Shown: one piece after another, positions 47,899 to 55,843 of the stretch
How the letters are laid out: the number at the start of each line of letters is the position of its first letter
How positions within the stretch are numbered: position 1 is the first letter of the stretch
Source of the DNA: Streptomyces spinoverrucosus
GTDB taxonomy: Bacteria; Actinomycetota; Actinomycetes; Streptomycetales; Streptomycetaceae
Reading direction: 5' to 3'
Length of the DNA stretch: 64,000 nucleotides
Assembly: GCF_015712165.1 (NCBI RefSeq)
Contig: NZ_JADPZX010000001.1
Location: forward strand, 3,410,001 to 3,474,000
Position numbers and translations under genes: made by a program
The notes under the pieces: model-generated
Databases searched by the model: none
What the model was told of the DNA's origin: nothing
The model's input: only the letters and a program-made list of their open reading frames with translations

Positions 47899-48739
47899 AG
47901 TGAGGGCCGGGCGGTGGGTCCGGGCTCTCGTCCTTGCCCCGTGCCGTCGCCGCGGCCCTGCCCTCGAGTTCGTCGGCGAGGGCACGGGCCTTCTCGGACA
48001 GCCGGGGCCGGTCGGGATCCCGTGACTCCGGCCCGTCGGTCCGCACCCGCTCACGCGGACCAGTGTTCGACTCGCCGGGTCTGGTGAGCGGCGGCACGCT
48101 CGGCCGCCCGTTCCTGCGTACGACCCTGCGCCGATCGGGCGTGGCCGGCTGCTGCCGGTCCCGTACGTCACGAGCGGAGACCAGGATGCCGGCCCCCTTG
48201 TCGGGGCCGCCCCCCTCGGCGCGGGCGTCGCCGCGGTCGGTGTCACGCCCACCCTCGGCCCGTCCCCCGCCCTCGCCTCGACCCCCGCTTTCAGCCAAGG
48301 TCCGCTCCCGCTCCCCCCGTTCCTCCACCCGCGTCATCGCGCGAGGAGGATCGAGAAGCGGCACGTAAGGGAGCGGGATGACGTCACCGTCCCCGCCACC
48401 GGCCGCACCCTCGGCGCGTCGAGGCCGGCGGCCGGTCCGGGCGTCCTCCTGTCCCTGGAGGTAGGCGGCGGTGATCCGCTCCTCGTACGCCTTCCGTATC
48501 GCCGGGAGTTGCTCGGCGACGACGTCGGCCCAGCCGGCGCTGTAGGCGGCGAGCTCACGCCGGTCGAGTTCGCGCCGGGGCAGGACGATCAGGTCCTCCG
48601 GCGCGTAGCCGAGCCGGTGGACGATCTCGGAGACGCGGGCGATCAGATGGGGCAGGTCGGGTGAGTGTTCGAGCCAGTCGATCAGCCGATCACGATCACG
48701 TTCATGTTCATGCCGCGCATTACCAGCGTCCGCTTCCAC
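47897..48739 (-). CDS. unknown protein with YSAGWAD motif and low-complexity tail
   Basis: 280 aa, opposite in direction to the tail genes. The N-terminal ~110 residues are helical: RLIDWLEHSPDLPHLIARVS, RRELDRRELAAYSAGWADVV and ITAAYLQGQEDARTGRRPR. The rest is low-complexity, charged and Gly/Arg-rich. The block REL-AYSAGWAD recurs as RES-AYAAGWAD in the small plus-strand gene at 49100, so the two are related. Function unknown; a regulatory or accessory role is only a guess. Confidence 0.7.
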   Translation of the reverse strand: MEADAGNARHEHERDRDRLIDWLEHSPDLPHLIARVSEIVHRLGYAPEDLIVLPRRELDRRELAAYSAGWADVVAEQLPAIRKAYEERITAAYLQGQEDARTGRRPRRAEGAAGGGDGDVIPLPYVPLLDPPRAMTRVEERGERERTLAESGGRGEGGGRAEGGRDTDRGDARAEGGGPDKGAGILVSARDVRDRQQPATPDRRRVVRRNGRPSVPPLTRPGESNTGPRERVRTDGPESRDPDRPRLSEKARALADELEGRAAATARGKDESPDPPPGPH

Positions 48740-49099
48740 CCCGTTGGCCTTGCTCTCGTCCCCTGCCCTTCCGCGCCCCCCGCGCGAGGACGGCTGCCGG
48801 AGCCGTCCACCGTCGCCCGTCGGGGCCCGTGGTCACTTCGGGCGCCCGCCTGTTCACCTCTGTGTCACGACGGCAGAACGAAGCCGGATCTTAGTCGAGC
48901 CACCTGTCGACACCTTCACCCGCCCTCCACCACTCGCTCACGTCACCGCAGGTCCGGACCTGTACCCGACCGAAACCTCTCGACAAACGCCGACGGGCTC
49001 CACAGGATTACTCGTACACTAGTTCGAACAGAGGTACCGAACACCCCCGCAGGCGCCACCTGTACCACCAGCCCGATGGACCCCGGAAAGCAGGCCGAC
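48740..49099. promoter_or_regulatory. divergent promoter region inside the tail cluster
   Basis: This 360-bp stretch lies between two divergent genes sharing the GWAD motif. TACACT at 49015-49020 is a possible plus-strand -10. A direct repeat CGAACA follows at 49025-49030 and 49038-49043. The sequence TCGAAC next to GTACCGA weakly resembles an actinobacterial SOS box, but only one half-site is convincing. Confidence 0.35.
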
Positions 49100-49312
49100 A
49101 TGGCGACTCGCACGAGTGACTCCCCGCAGCAGCCGACCGATTCCTACACCCGCCTCGCTCACCTCCTGCACTCCCCCGCCCCCAACCGCGAGGCCCTGCT
49201 GGACCGGCTGTACGAGGAACTCCTCAACCGCGAGTCCCGCGCCTACGCCGCGGGCTGGGCCGACGCACTGACGGAGGCCGGGCGGGTCACCGGGCGCCCA
49301 CGACGGCTGTAG
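49100..49312 (+). CDS. small GWAD-motif protein
   Basis: 70 aa from ATG 49100 (MATRTSDSPQQPTDSYTRLA), preceded by ggaaagcagg. REALLDRLYEELLNRESRAY then AAGWADALTEAGRVTGRPRR shows the same motif as the minus-strand gene at 47897. An in-frame ATG eight codons upstream is an alternative. Function unknown; both proteins occur only inside this tail cluster in the window. Confidence 0.6.
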   Translation: MATRTSDSPQQPTDSYTRLAHLLHSPAPNREALLDRLYEELLNRESRAYAAGWADALTEAGRVTGRPRRL

Positions 49313-49363
49313 GGCCCGGCCGGGCGCGGCCCCGCGGCCTTCCGGCGGACGCGGGCGGGATCC

Positions 49364-49430
49364 GTCAGAAGAGGGGCGCAGGCGAGGTCCCGTCAGAAGA
49401 GAGGGCGCAGGCGAGGTCCCGTCAGAAGAG
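49364..49430. repeat. 28-29-bp tandem repeat at the end of the DUF3592-like gene
   Basis: gtcagaagag + gggcgcaggcgaggtccc occurs at 49364-49391 and 49392-49420, and its first ten bases recur at 49421-49430, which include the stop codon and last codons of the minus-strand gene. The gene end has been duplicated downstream twice. Confidence 0.8.
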
Positions 49431-50270
49431 CAGGCCGCCGGCCTGGACCACGGTCATGGCGATCCCGAGCAGCATCAGCGGTACTCCCAGGAGGACCACC
49501 CCGGCCGCCCTGAAGACCAGGGTCGCGACAGCCAGCGAGCAGACCGCCCTGCCCGGGTCCTCCGGGTCGTAGACGACCTCGATGCGCCCGGAATCGCCGC
49601 CGATCCCCCGCGCCGCGTAGTCGGCCCGGATCTCGTGCTCGCCGCCTTCCAGGTCGGTGTACCGGAAGTACTTCCGCTGACCGCTGCCATGGGCGAACAA
49701 CGCCACGACCGTGACCCCCCGCTTCCCCAGCGCCCGCCGCTTTCGCGCCGCGGCGACCGCCGGTCCGACGAGGACGAGGCCGAGAGCGAGCGGCAGCACC
49801 CCGGTCGCCCACAACAGGGCGCGGAACGGTTCCCCCGCCACGGCCAGCCCGGCGATACCGCCGAGGTAGACCGCGAGGACGGCGAATTCAGCGGCACGCC
49901 TGCGCCGGTTCCCGCGCCTGGCCTCCGCCGGCCCGACCGTCAGCACCTCGACCAGAGGCCCCCCGCCCTGCGGCGGCCCCGTCTGCGGCCGCGCCCGGTT
50001 CACCACCTCGACAAGGCGGAGGGCCGCTGCCGCGTCCCGCCCCTCCACCACGAACACCGGCCCCGGCCCACCTTCACCGCCCCACAGCACCACTTCGACC
50101 GACCGGCCGCCGCGACCCGTGACCCGGGCCTCCTCGACCGCCGTGATCGGTATCCGCCGACGTGATCCCTTCTGCTCCAGCAGGAGGGCCCTGCCTTCCA
50201 GCCAGATGGTGTCGCCGTATCCCGAGAGCGTGACCGACGGAAGCGGGGACGACTCGGACCCACGGGGCAT
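49422..50270 (-). CDS. DUF3592-like membrane protein
   Basis: 282 aa. Residues ~1-100 form a soluble domain (IWLEGRALLLEQKGSRRRIP). Hydrophobic helices follow at ~130-170 (FAVLAVYLGGIAGLAVAGEP), and a last helix pair lies at the C-terminus. Between them, GQRKYFRYTDLEGGEHEIRA and GRIEVVYDPEDPGRAVC match the DUF3592 pattern. It is antisense to the tail operon. Function unknown; it could be a host gene caught in the cluster. Confidence 0.65.
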   Translation of the reverse strand: MPRGSESSPLPSVTLSGYGDTIWLEGRALLLEQKGSRRRIPITAVEEARVTGRGGRSVEVVLWGGEGGPGPVFVVEGRDAAAALRLVEVVNRARPQTGPPQGGGPLVEVLTVGPAEARRGNRRRRAAEFAVLAVYLGGIAGLAVAGEPFRALLWATGVLPLALGLVLVGPAVAAARKRRALGKRGVTVVALFAHGSGQRKYFRYTDLEGGEHEIRADYAARGIGGDSGRIEVVYDPEDPGRAVCSLAVATLVFRAAGVVLLGVPLMLLGIAMTVVQAGGLLF

Positions 50271-50398
50271 GACTACCTCTTTCCGGACGTCTGGGGGTTA
50301 CGGCGCTCACCCCACAGCATTCCACAACGCCCTTGGGAGAACACCGAGTTCATCGGACCCCCGGGCTCGGTCTCCGGAATCGAAGCGAGGAGAACTCC

Positions 50399-51109
50399 GT
50401 GAGCACACCGACCGATCAGATCGCCCAGATCGCCCAGATGAAAGGCACGCAGACAGAGCAGCAGAAGCAGATCGACAAGCTGACCGCGGACATCCGGAAA
50501 AAGCTGTCGACGAGCGACTTCGAAACGCAGTTGAAGGCGGCTCAGGACAAGGAGGAGGCGGAGAAGAACGGAAAGATATTCGACGAACCCGACTGGTACT
50601 CCCCGACGGCGGGGTCCGGTCAGAAGTCGGAATGGAACATCGCCAAGGAGGAAATCAACGGCCTCAACGCGGCCGTCAACGCCATCGCCGCCTCACTGGT
50701 CGTGCTGGAGATTTCCTGGAGCCTGTTCAAGATCGAGTTCAAGCCGCTGTTCACCCCGCGGTGGGTCGACCGGGTCAACGAGGCCATCGGCAGGCTCCAG
50801 GACCGACGCGGATGGCACAACCCCGAGGGCGACGCCGAGCGTCGGATCCTCGGCATCCTGGCCCGGCTCGACCGGCTCGACACCGCCGCGGGTCATCTGC
50901 AGAACCGGGCCAACGACGCGCACGTCCGGATCAGCAACACCAACAAGCGGGTCGACGAACTCCAGCGGAAGGCGGCCGAGGCGCGTCGCGCGCTGCGGGC
51001 CAACGACCGTTCGGCCCGCTCGACCTCCCTCGGCAACCTCTCCGGCGCCGAGGCCGATGTGCGCCGGCTCGAACTCCGCGTCCAGGCCTTGGTACGCACC
51101 CTCGGATAG
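50399..51109 (+). CDS. coiled-coil protein preceding the tape measure
   Basis: 236 aa from GTG 50399, preceded by AGGAG. Long helical regions: TDQIAQIAQMKGTQTEQQKQ at the start and NTNKRVDELQRKAAEARRAL near the end, with a short hydrophobic stretch NAIAASLVVLEISWSLF in the middle. No named family recognised. Its position between chaperone and tape measure suggests a tail-tip, tape-associated or membrane-interacting protein. Confidence 0.7.
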   Translation: MSTPTDQIAQIAQMKGTQTEQQKQIDKLTADIRKKLSTSDFETQLKAAQDKEEAEKNGKIFDEPDWYSPTAGSGQKSEWNIAKEEINGLNAAVNAIAASLVVLEISWSLFKIEFKPLFTPRWVDRVNEAIGRLQDRRGWHNPEGDAERRILGILARLDRLDTAAGHLQNRANDAHVRISNTNKRVDELQRKAAEARRALRANDRSARSTSLGNLSGAEADVRRLELRVQALVRTLG

Positions 51110-51168
51110 CTCCCGTCATTCCTCCGCTCTCCACCATCTGACCGCCGACATCAGGGAGTTCCGTATTC

Positions 51169-52374
51169 ATGTCCCTCTCTCGTTCACTGCAGAACACGTC
51201 CTCGGCACTCAAGAGATTCAAGGACCAGGCGGACGGAGCCGGTCGCGGGGTCGACGCCCTGCGCGGCAAAGCCGGTTCCGGCGCGGGTGAAGTCAAGCGC
51301 CTCAAGAGCGCCGCCCAGGACGCCGAAAAGGAACTGAAAGACCTCAAGTCCGCCTCCGACCAGGCCGAGAAGTCCCTCGGCAAGACGGGTAGAACCGGAT
51401 CCACCGCCGGTAAGAACCTCGGCAAGTACCAGCAGGGTGCCGAGAAGGCCGCCAAGGGCCAGGACAAGATGAACAAGTCGATGAAGGGCAACTTCTTCGG
51501 CATGCTCATGGACCTGCTGGCGCCACTGATCGAGAAGGTCGTCGAGATGGCGACCAGGTCGAAGACCATGCAGAAGGTTCTGAAGACGGCCTTCGACGCG
51601 ATCAAGTCCGTGATCAGCAAGGTCATGAAGGCCATCGGGCCGATCATGAAGAACGCGGCCAAGCTTATCAAGTCGGTCTGGAACGGCATCAAGAGCGCGA
51701 TCTCAGCCGTGGTGAAGGCCGTGGCCACCGTCATCCGGACCTACTTCAACCTCTGGAAAAAGGTCATCACCACCGCGCTGAACGCCATCAAGAGCGTCGT
51801 CAGCAGTGTGTGGCGGGGCATCAAGGCCGTCATCTCGCCGGTCGTCAACTGGGTCAAGTCCGCGATCCCGGGCGCCTTCCGCGCCGTGAAGGACAAGCTG
51901 TCCAGCATCTGGGGCGGCCTCAAGGGCATCGCCGGCCGCGCCTTCAACGGCATCAAGAGCGCGGTGAAGGGCCCGATCAACGCCGTCATCGGCATCATCA
52001 ACCGCGCGATCGGCGCCCTGAACGGCATCAAGGTGTCCATCCCGGGCTGGGTCCCCGGCGTCGGCGGCAAGACCTTCGGCGTCAACCTGCCACGCATTCC
52101 CGCCCTCGCGGCCGGCGGTGTCGTGATGCCCCGCTCCGGCGGTGTCCCCGCGATCCTCGCCGAGGCCGGTGAGGCAGAGGCCGTACTGCCGCTCAGCAAG
52201 CTGGACCGGCTGCTGCGCAGCGCGGCGGCGCGTGGATCGGCGTACGGGCCGACTCCGGCCCTCGCCGGCGGCGCCCTGCACATCGAGAACTACTACGCCA
52301 CCGAGTCCAGCAGCCCGCAGCGCACCGCCGACGCCCTGATGTACCTGGCCAAGGCACGCGGGTGGCGCGGATGA
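51169..52374 (+). CDS. tape measure protein 1 (short)
   Basis: 401 aa. The N-terminal third is coiled coil (AAQDAEKELKDLKSASDQAE). Residues ~115-260 are repeated amphipathic helices of the tape-measure type (FDAIKSVISKVMKAIGPIM, SVWNGIKSAISAVVKAVATV, SVWRGIKAVISPVVNWVKSA). The C-terminal module reads GPINAVIGIINRAIGALNGI, GGKTFGVNLPRIPALAAGGV. At about 0.15 nm per residue this would measure a tail near 60 nm, short for a siphovirus. It overlaps the next gene by four bases (ATGA). Confidence 0.85.
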   Translation: MSLSRSLQNTSSALKRFKDQADGAGRGVDALRGKAGSGAGEVKRLKSAAQDAEKELKDLKSASDQAEKSLGKTGRTGSTAGKNLGKYQQGAEKAAKGQDKMNKSMKGNFFGMLMDLLAPLIEKVVEMATRSKTMQKVLKTAFDAIKSVISKVMKAIGPIMKNAAKLIKSVWNGIKSAISAVVKAVATVIRTYFNLWKKVITTALNAIKSVVSSVWRGIKAVISPVVNWVKSAIPGAFRAVKDKLSSIWGGLKGIAGRAFNGIKSAVKGPINAVIGIINRAIGALNGIKVSIPGWVPGVGGKTFGVNLPRIPALAAGGVVMPRSGGVPAILAEAGEAEAVLPLSKLDRLLRSAAARGSAYGPTPALAGGALHIENYYATESSSPQRTADALMYLAKARGWRG

Positions 52375-53615
52375 GTGCGGCAGCGGCGATACCCCTCAAC
52401 CCGCTCGCCGGCGTCGCCCCCGCCCTGCGTACCTTCCGCACCGGCCTCGACCAGGGCGCCGGCACGCTGGCTTCCCTCACCTCCCGCGTCAAGAGCACCG
52501 TCACCGCCACCGACCGCGTCCGCACCGCCGCCGCCCAGGGCGGCACGGCCCTGCGGCAGATGAAGACGAACGCCGAAGCCGCCGCCCGCTCGGTGGGAAG
52601 GCTGGGACAGGGCACCGCCACCGGCGTGAAGTCCGTCGGCGCCAAGGCGAAAGCCGCGTCCCGCGCCCTCGCCAAGCTGAAGGGCACCGGCCTGCTCACC
52701 CTGATCGGCGGATTCGTCGCGGCCGCCGGTGTCGTCGGCGCTCTCCTCAGCGCCTTCGGCACGGCGATGACCATCGGGGCCGTCGTGCTCGCGGCCGTCA
52801 ACGCCCTCACCCGCGCCAACCCTCTCGGCTTCGTCCTCGGCCTGCTCCTCCCCGTCGCCGGCTGGCTGATCGACCTCGCGCTCAACTCCGAGACGGGGCA
52901 GCGCCTCATGCGGCAGCTCGCCACCCTCGTCCTGAAGTACGTCGAGGGCTACCTGGCGGTCATCGGGCCGGTGATGAAGACCGTGGGGTCGGTGGTGTCG
53001 ACGTACGTCAAGGGCTGGCTCGCCCTCATCAAGGGGGTGATCACCGGCATCGGCGCGGTCGTCGGTACCGGCTTCGCCGTCCTGAAGGCGCTCACCACCG
53101 GCGACACCCGGGCGCTGAGCGGCAAGGTCTCCGCGGTGTGGCGGGGGTTCAAGGACGCGGTCCGGCCCGCCGTGCAGTGGATCACCCGGGACGTCCCACG
53201 GATGTTCAGCCGGGTCAAGGAGGCGACCGCCGGCACCCTGGGCGCCATCGGCCGGTTCGTCACCACCGGCGCCCAGACCGTCGCCGGTGTGATCAAGGGC
53301 CCCATCAACGGCCTCATCGCCTTCGCCAACTGGGTCATCGACGGACTCAACAGCCTCAGCTTCTCCATCCTCGGCAAGAAGTTCGGCGTCGACCTGGACA
53401 AGATCCCGATGCTCGCGGAGGGCGGCGTCGCCGTCCCCGGTGCGGCCCGGCGCGCGGGCAAGGTGCTCCCGCTCACCGCCCTGGAACGGCAGCGCACCCT
53501 GGCCGCCGAACGCCCCCGGCACCCGTACCGCATACGTGAGTTCCACGAGACCTCGGGCGCGAGGAGCACCGCCGAGGACCTGCTCTTCCTCGCGTCGGCA
53601 CACGCACGCACCTAA
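52371..53615 (+). CDS. tape measure protein 2 (paralogue)
   Basis: 414 aa from ATG 52371. It has an N-terminal helical/coiled region, a hydrophobic centre (TLIGGFVAAAGVVGALLSAF; NPLGFVLGLLLPVAGWLIDL) and then VWRGFKDAVRPAVQWITRDV. The C-terminal GPINGLIAFANWVIDGLNSL and GKKFGVDLDKIPMLAEGG correspond to the same module in protein 1. Two tape-measure-like proteins in tandem are unusual; they may act together as one split tape or as alternatives. Confidence 0.82.
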   Translation: MSAAAAIPLNPLAGVAPALRTFRTGLDQGAGTLASLTSRVKSTVTATDRVRTAAAQGGTALRQMKTNAEAAARSVGRLGQGTATGVKSVGAKAKAASRALAKLKGTGLLTLIGGFVAAAGVVGALLSAFGTAMTIGAVVLAAVNALTRANPLGFVLGLLLPVAGWLIDLALNSETGQRLMRQLATLVLKYVEGYLAVIGPVMKTVGSVVSTYVKGWLALIKGVITGIGAVVGTGFAVLKALTTGDTRALSGKVSAVWRGFKDAVRPAVQWITRDVPRMFSRVKEATAGTLGAIGRFVTTGAQTVAGVIKGPINGLIAFANWVIDGLNSLSFSILGKKFGVDLDKIPMLAEGGVAVPGAARRAGKVLPLTALERQRTLAAERPRHPYRIREFHETSGARSTAEDLLFLASAHART

Positions 53616-53638
53616 CCCGAGAGTGAGGTGACGGCCCC

Positions 53639-54559
53639 ATGGCCGAACTGACCACAACCGCATACACCGACGACGTACCCCCCGGCTCACTCATCACCCG
53701 CGACGGGCAGATGCAGTGGGCCGGACTGCTGCTGGGCCCCGGTACGCCGTACGAGATCGACCGCGGCGGCCTGACGGGATGGGAGGACCTGCCGGAGTAC
53801 GACACCGGCGACGCCGACCACCCGACGGCGCACGGCGCCTGGCCGGGCGCCCGCTACGCCAAGCCCCGCAAGGTCGGCGGCACCGTGCACACCGTCCCGT
53901 CGGCGAACAGCGCCGAAGCCTCCCTCACCGCGACCCGGATCCTGCGCCAGGCCCTGCTGCTCGGTGACGAGGAGCGCTGGCTCGCGGTCCGGCTGCACGG
54001 CGAGACACTCGCCGTCCGGGCGCGGATCAGCCAGCGCGTGCTGGCCGCCGACCGGACCTACGCCACTCAGGGCGTCTCGCGCGCCTCCGTGCAGTGGTAC
54101 GCCACCGACCCGCGCCGCTACTCCGTCACCGAGCACACCGCGGTCACCGGCGCCCCACAGCCCGAGAGCGGCCTCACCTGGCCGCTGACCTGGCCGCTGT
54201 ACTGGGGCGAGGCGGCCTCCACCGGCGACGTCACCGCCGCCAACGGCGGCTCGGCGCCCACCCACCCGGTGCTCACCTTCACCGGCCCGTGCGCGGGCCC
54301 GACCGTCACCGACCGCACGACCGCCCGCCGGCTGCGCTACCAGATCACCCTCGCCGCGGGTGACGAGCTGGTCGTCGACACCGCGGCCGGCACGGTCACC
54401 CTCAACGGCACCGCCTCCCGCCGCCACACCGCGGCCGCCGACTCCAGCCCCGAGGAACTGTTCGCCTTCGAACCGGGCCGCGCCCAGCTGGCGTTCCGCC
54501 CGGACACCCACGAGGCAGGCGCCCGGATGACCGTCCGCTGGCGTGACGCCGAGTGGTGA
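53639..54559 (+). CDS. distal tail protein (Dit-like)
   Basis: 306 aa. ITRDGQMQWAGLLLGPGTPY then EIDRGGLTGWEDLPEYDTGD is the N-terminal beta-barrel pattern of actinophage Dit proteins; ASVQWYATDPRRYSVTEHTA and the HPVLTFTGPCAGPTVTDRTT galectin-like half follow. It forms the hub ring at the end of the tail tube. Its ATG lies 23 bases after tape measure 2. Confidence 0.82.
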   Translation: MAELTTTAYTDDVPPGSLITRDGQMQWAGLLLGPGTPYEIDRGGLTGWEDLPEYDTGDADHPTAHGAWPGARYAKPRKVGGTVHTVPSANSAEASLTATRILRQALLLGDEERWLAVRLHGETLAVRARISQRVLAADRTYATQGVSRASVQWYATDPRRYSVTEHTAVTGAPQPESGLTWPLTWPLYWGEAASTGDVTAANGGSAPTHPVLTFTGPCAGPTVTDRTTARRLRYQITLAAGDELVVDTAAGTVTLNGTASRRHTAAADSSPEELFAFEPGRAQLAFRPDTHEAGARMTVRWRDAEW

Positions 54560-54599
54560 CGACGCCCGAGCCAGAAAGACCAGAAAGAGGAGAACACCA

Positions 54600-55817
54600 G
54601 TGAACCTGCGCAGCTCCTGGGTGGCCGAGACCGGCCAGACCCGCGAGGACACCCGCCTCACCCAGCTGGGCGCGACCACCCCGAGCAACCCGATCGAGGT
54701 CCGCTCCGGCATCCTGCCCGGCTCCTACGACGGCCAGTACCGCGTCTCCGGCTTCTGGCTGGAGGGCTCCGGCGGCACCATGCAGGCCACCGTCCACGAG
54801 GGCCGGGCGGTCATCCAGGCCGACAGCAACCAGGGCGCCTACCCGGTCACCCTCCCGGAGACGCTCCCCCTGACCTTCACCGACGGCGACGCCTCCAACA
54901 GTCGCATCGACCTCGTCGTCCTGCGCGTCTACGACGACCTGTACGACGACTCCGGCTTCACCAAGGCCGCCGTCGAGATCATCCAGGGCACCCCGGCCGC
55001 CACCCCCGTCGACCCCGCACTCCCGGACATCGCCCTGCCGATCTACCGGGTCACCGTGCGGGCCGGCGCCAGCGCCGGCAGCGGCGGCATCAACTGGAAC
55101 GACGACGTCGAGGACCTGCGCACGTCCGTCGTCGCGCTCGGCGGCATCCTCCCGGCGTACGGCGACACCGGCAACGGCGCCTACCCCGGCCAGTACCGGG
55201 ACTCCGGAGGCTCCCTCCAGCGGTGGGACGGCTCCGCGTGGGTCGCCTATCCGAGCGCGCTGGGCGGCATCGCCCCGGCGGGCGCGGTGACGACGGCCAG
55301 CTACACCGGCCAGTACCGGGACAGTTCCGCCGGTGTCCTGCAGCGCTGGAACGGCTCGGCCTGGGTGTCGTACCAGCAGGTCCCCACCTGGACCGACTAC
55401 ACGCCGGTGTGGGGCGCGGAGGCCGGTGCCGCGCCGGTGATCGGCAACGGCACGCTGGCCGGGTCGTACGTGAAGACGGGCACCGTCGTCCATGTGCGGA
55501 TCTATCTGAAGATCGGCACGACCACGAACCTGTCCGCCCTGGACCCCAACGGCAACTGGTACTTCTCGCTGCCGGCGCCGCCGGTCTCCACCGCCTGGAA
55601 GCTGGACTGCCGGGTGCTGAGCGTCATTGGCTACGACAGCTCCGCCAACCTCTCCTACCAGGGCAACGCGCAGCTTGCGACGAGCAACGGGGGCGTGGCC
55701 CGGGCCCTGCGGGACTCACTGAAGATCAACATTGATATCTGGGACAAGTCGTACCCCTTCGCCTGGGCCGCCGGCGACGTCCTGTCCCTCCACGGCACCT
55801 ACGAATCCGCCTCCTGA
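54600..55817 (+). CDS. tail fibre / receptor-binding protein 1
   Basis: 405 aa from GTG 54600, with an AGAGGAG site. Anchor (residues ~1-205): RSGILPGSYDGQYRVSGFWL, SRIDLVVLRVYDDLYDDSGF, GGILPAYGDTGNGAYPGQYR. The motif YxGQYRDxxxxLQRWxGSAW is repeated once more (residues ~215-255), unlike in the next two copies. The C-terminal tip (~255-405) differs from those of proteins 2 and 3 and should determine target binding. Confidence 0.78.
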   Translation: MNLRSSWVAETGQTREDTRLTQLGATTPSNPIEVRSGILPGSYDGQYRVSGFWLEGSGGTMQATVHEGRAVIQADSNQGAYPVTLPETLPLTFTDGDASNSRIDLVVLRVYDDLYDDSGFTKAAVEIIQGTPAATPVDPALPDIALPIYRVTVRAGASAGSGGINWNDDVEDLRTSVVALGGILPAYGDTGNGAYPGQYRDSGGSLQRWDGSAWVAYPSALGGIAPAGAVTTASYTGQYRDSSAGVLQRWNGSAWVSYQQVPTWTDYTPVWGAEAGAAPVIGNGTLAGSYVKTGTVVHVRIYLKIGTTTNLSALDPNGNWYFSLPAPPVSTAWKLDCRVLSVIGYDSSANLSYQGNAQLATSNGGVARALRDSLKINIDIWDKSYPFAWAAGDVLSLHGTYESAS

Positions 55818-55843
55818 GCCCGAAAGGACCGTGACCGACCATC

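Noticed and set aside
48740..49099. Convincing LexA (SOS) box
   Set aside because: Only the TCGAAC half matches; the opposite half differs at three of six positions, so it is kept only as a weak lead.
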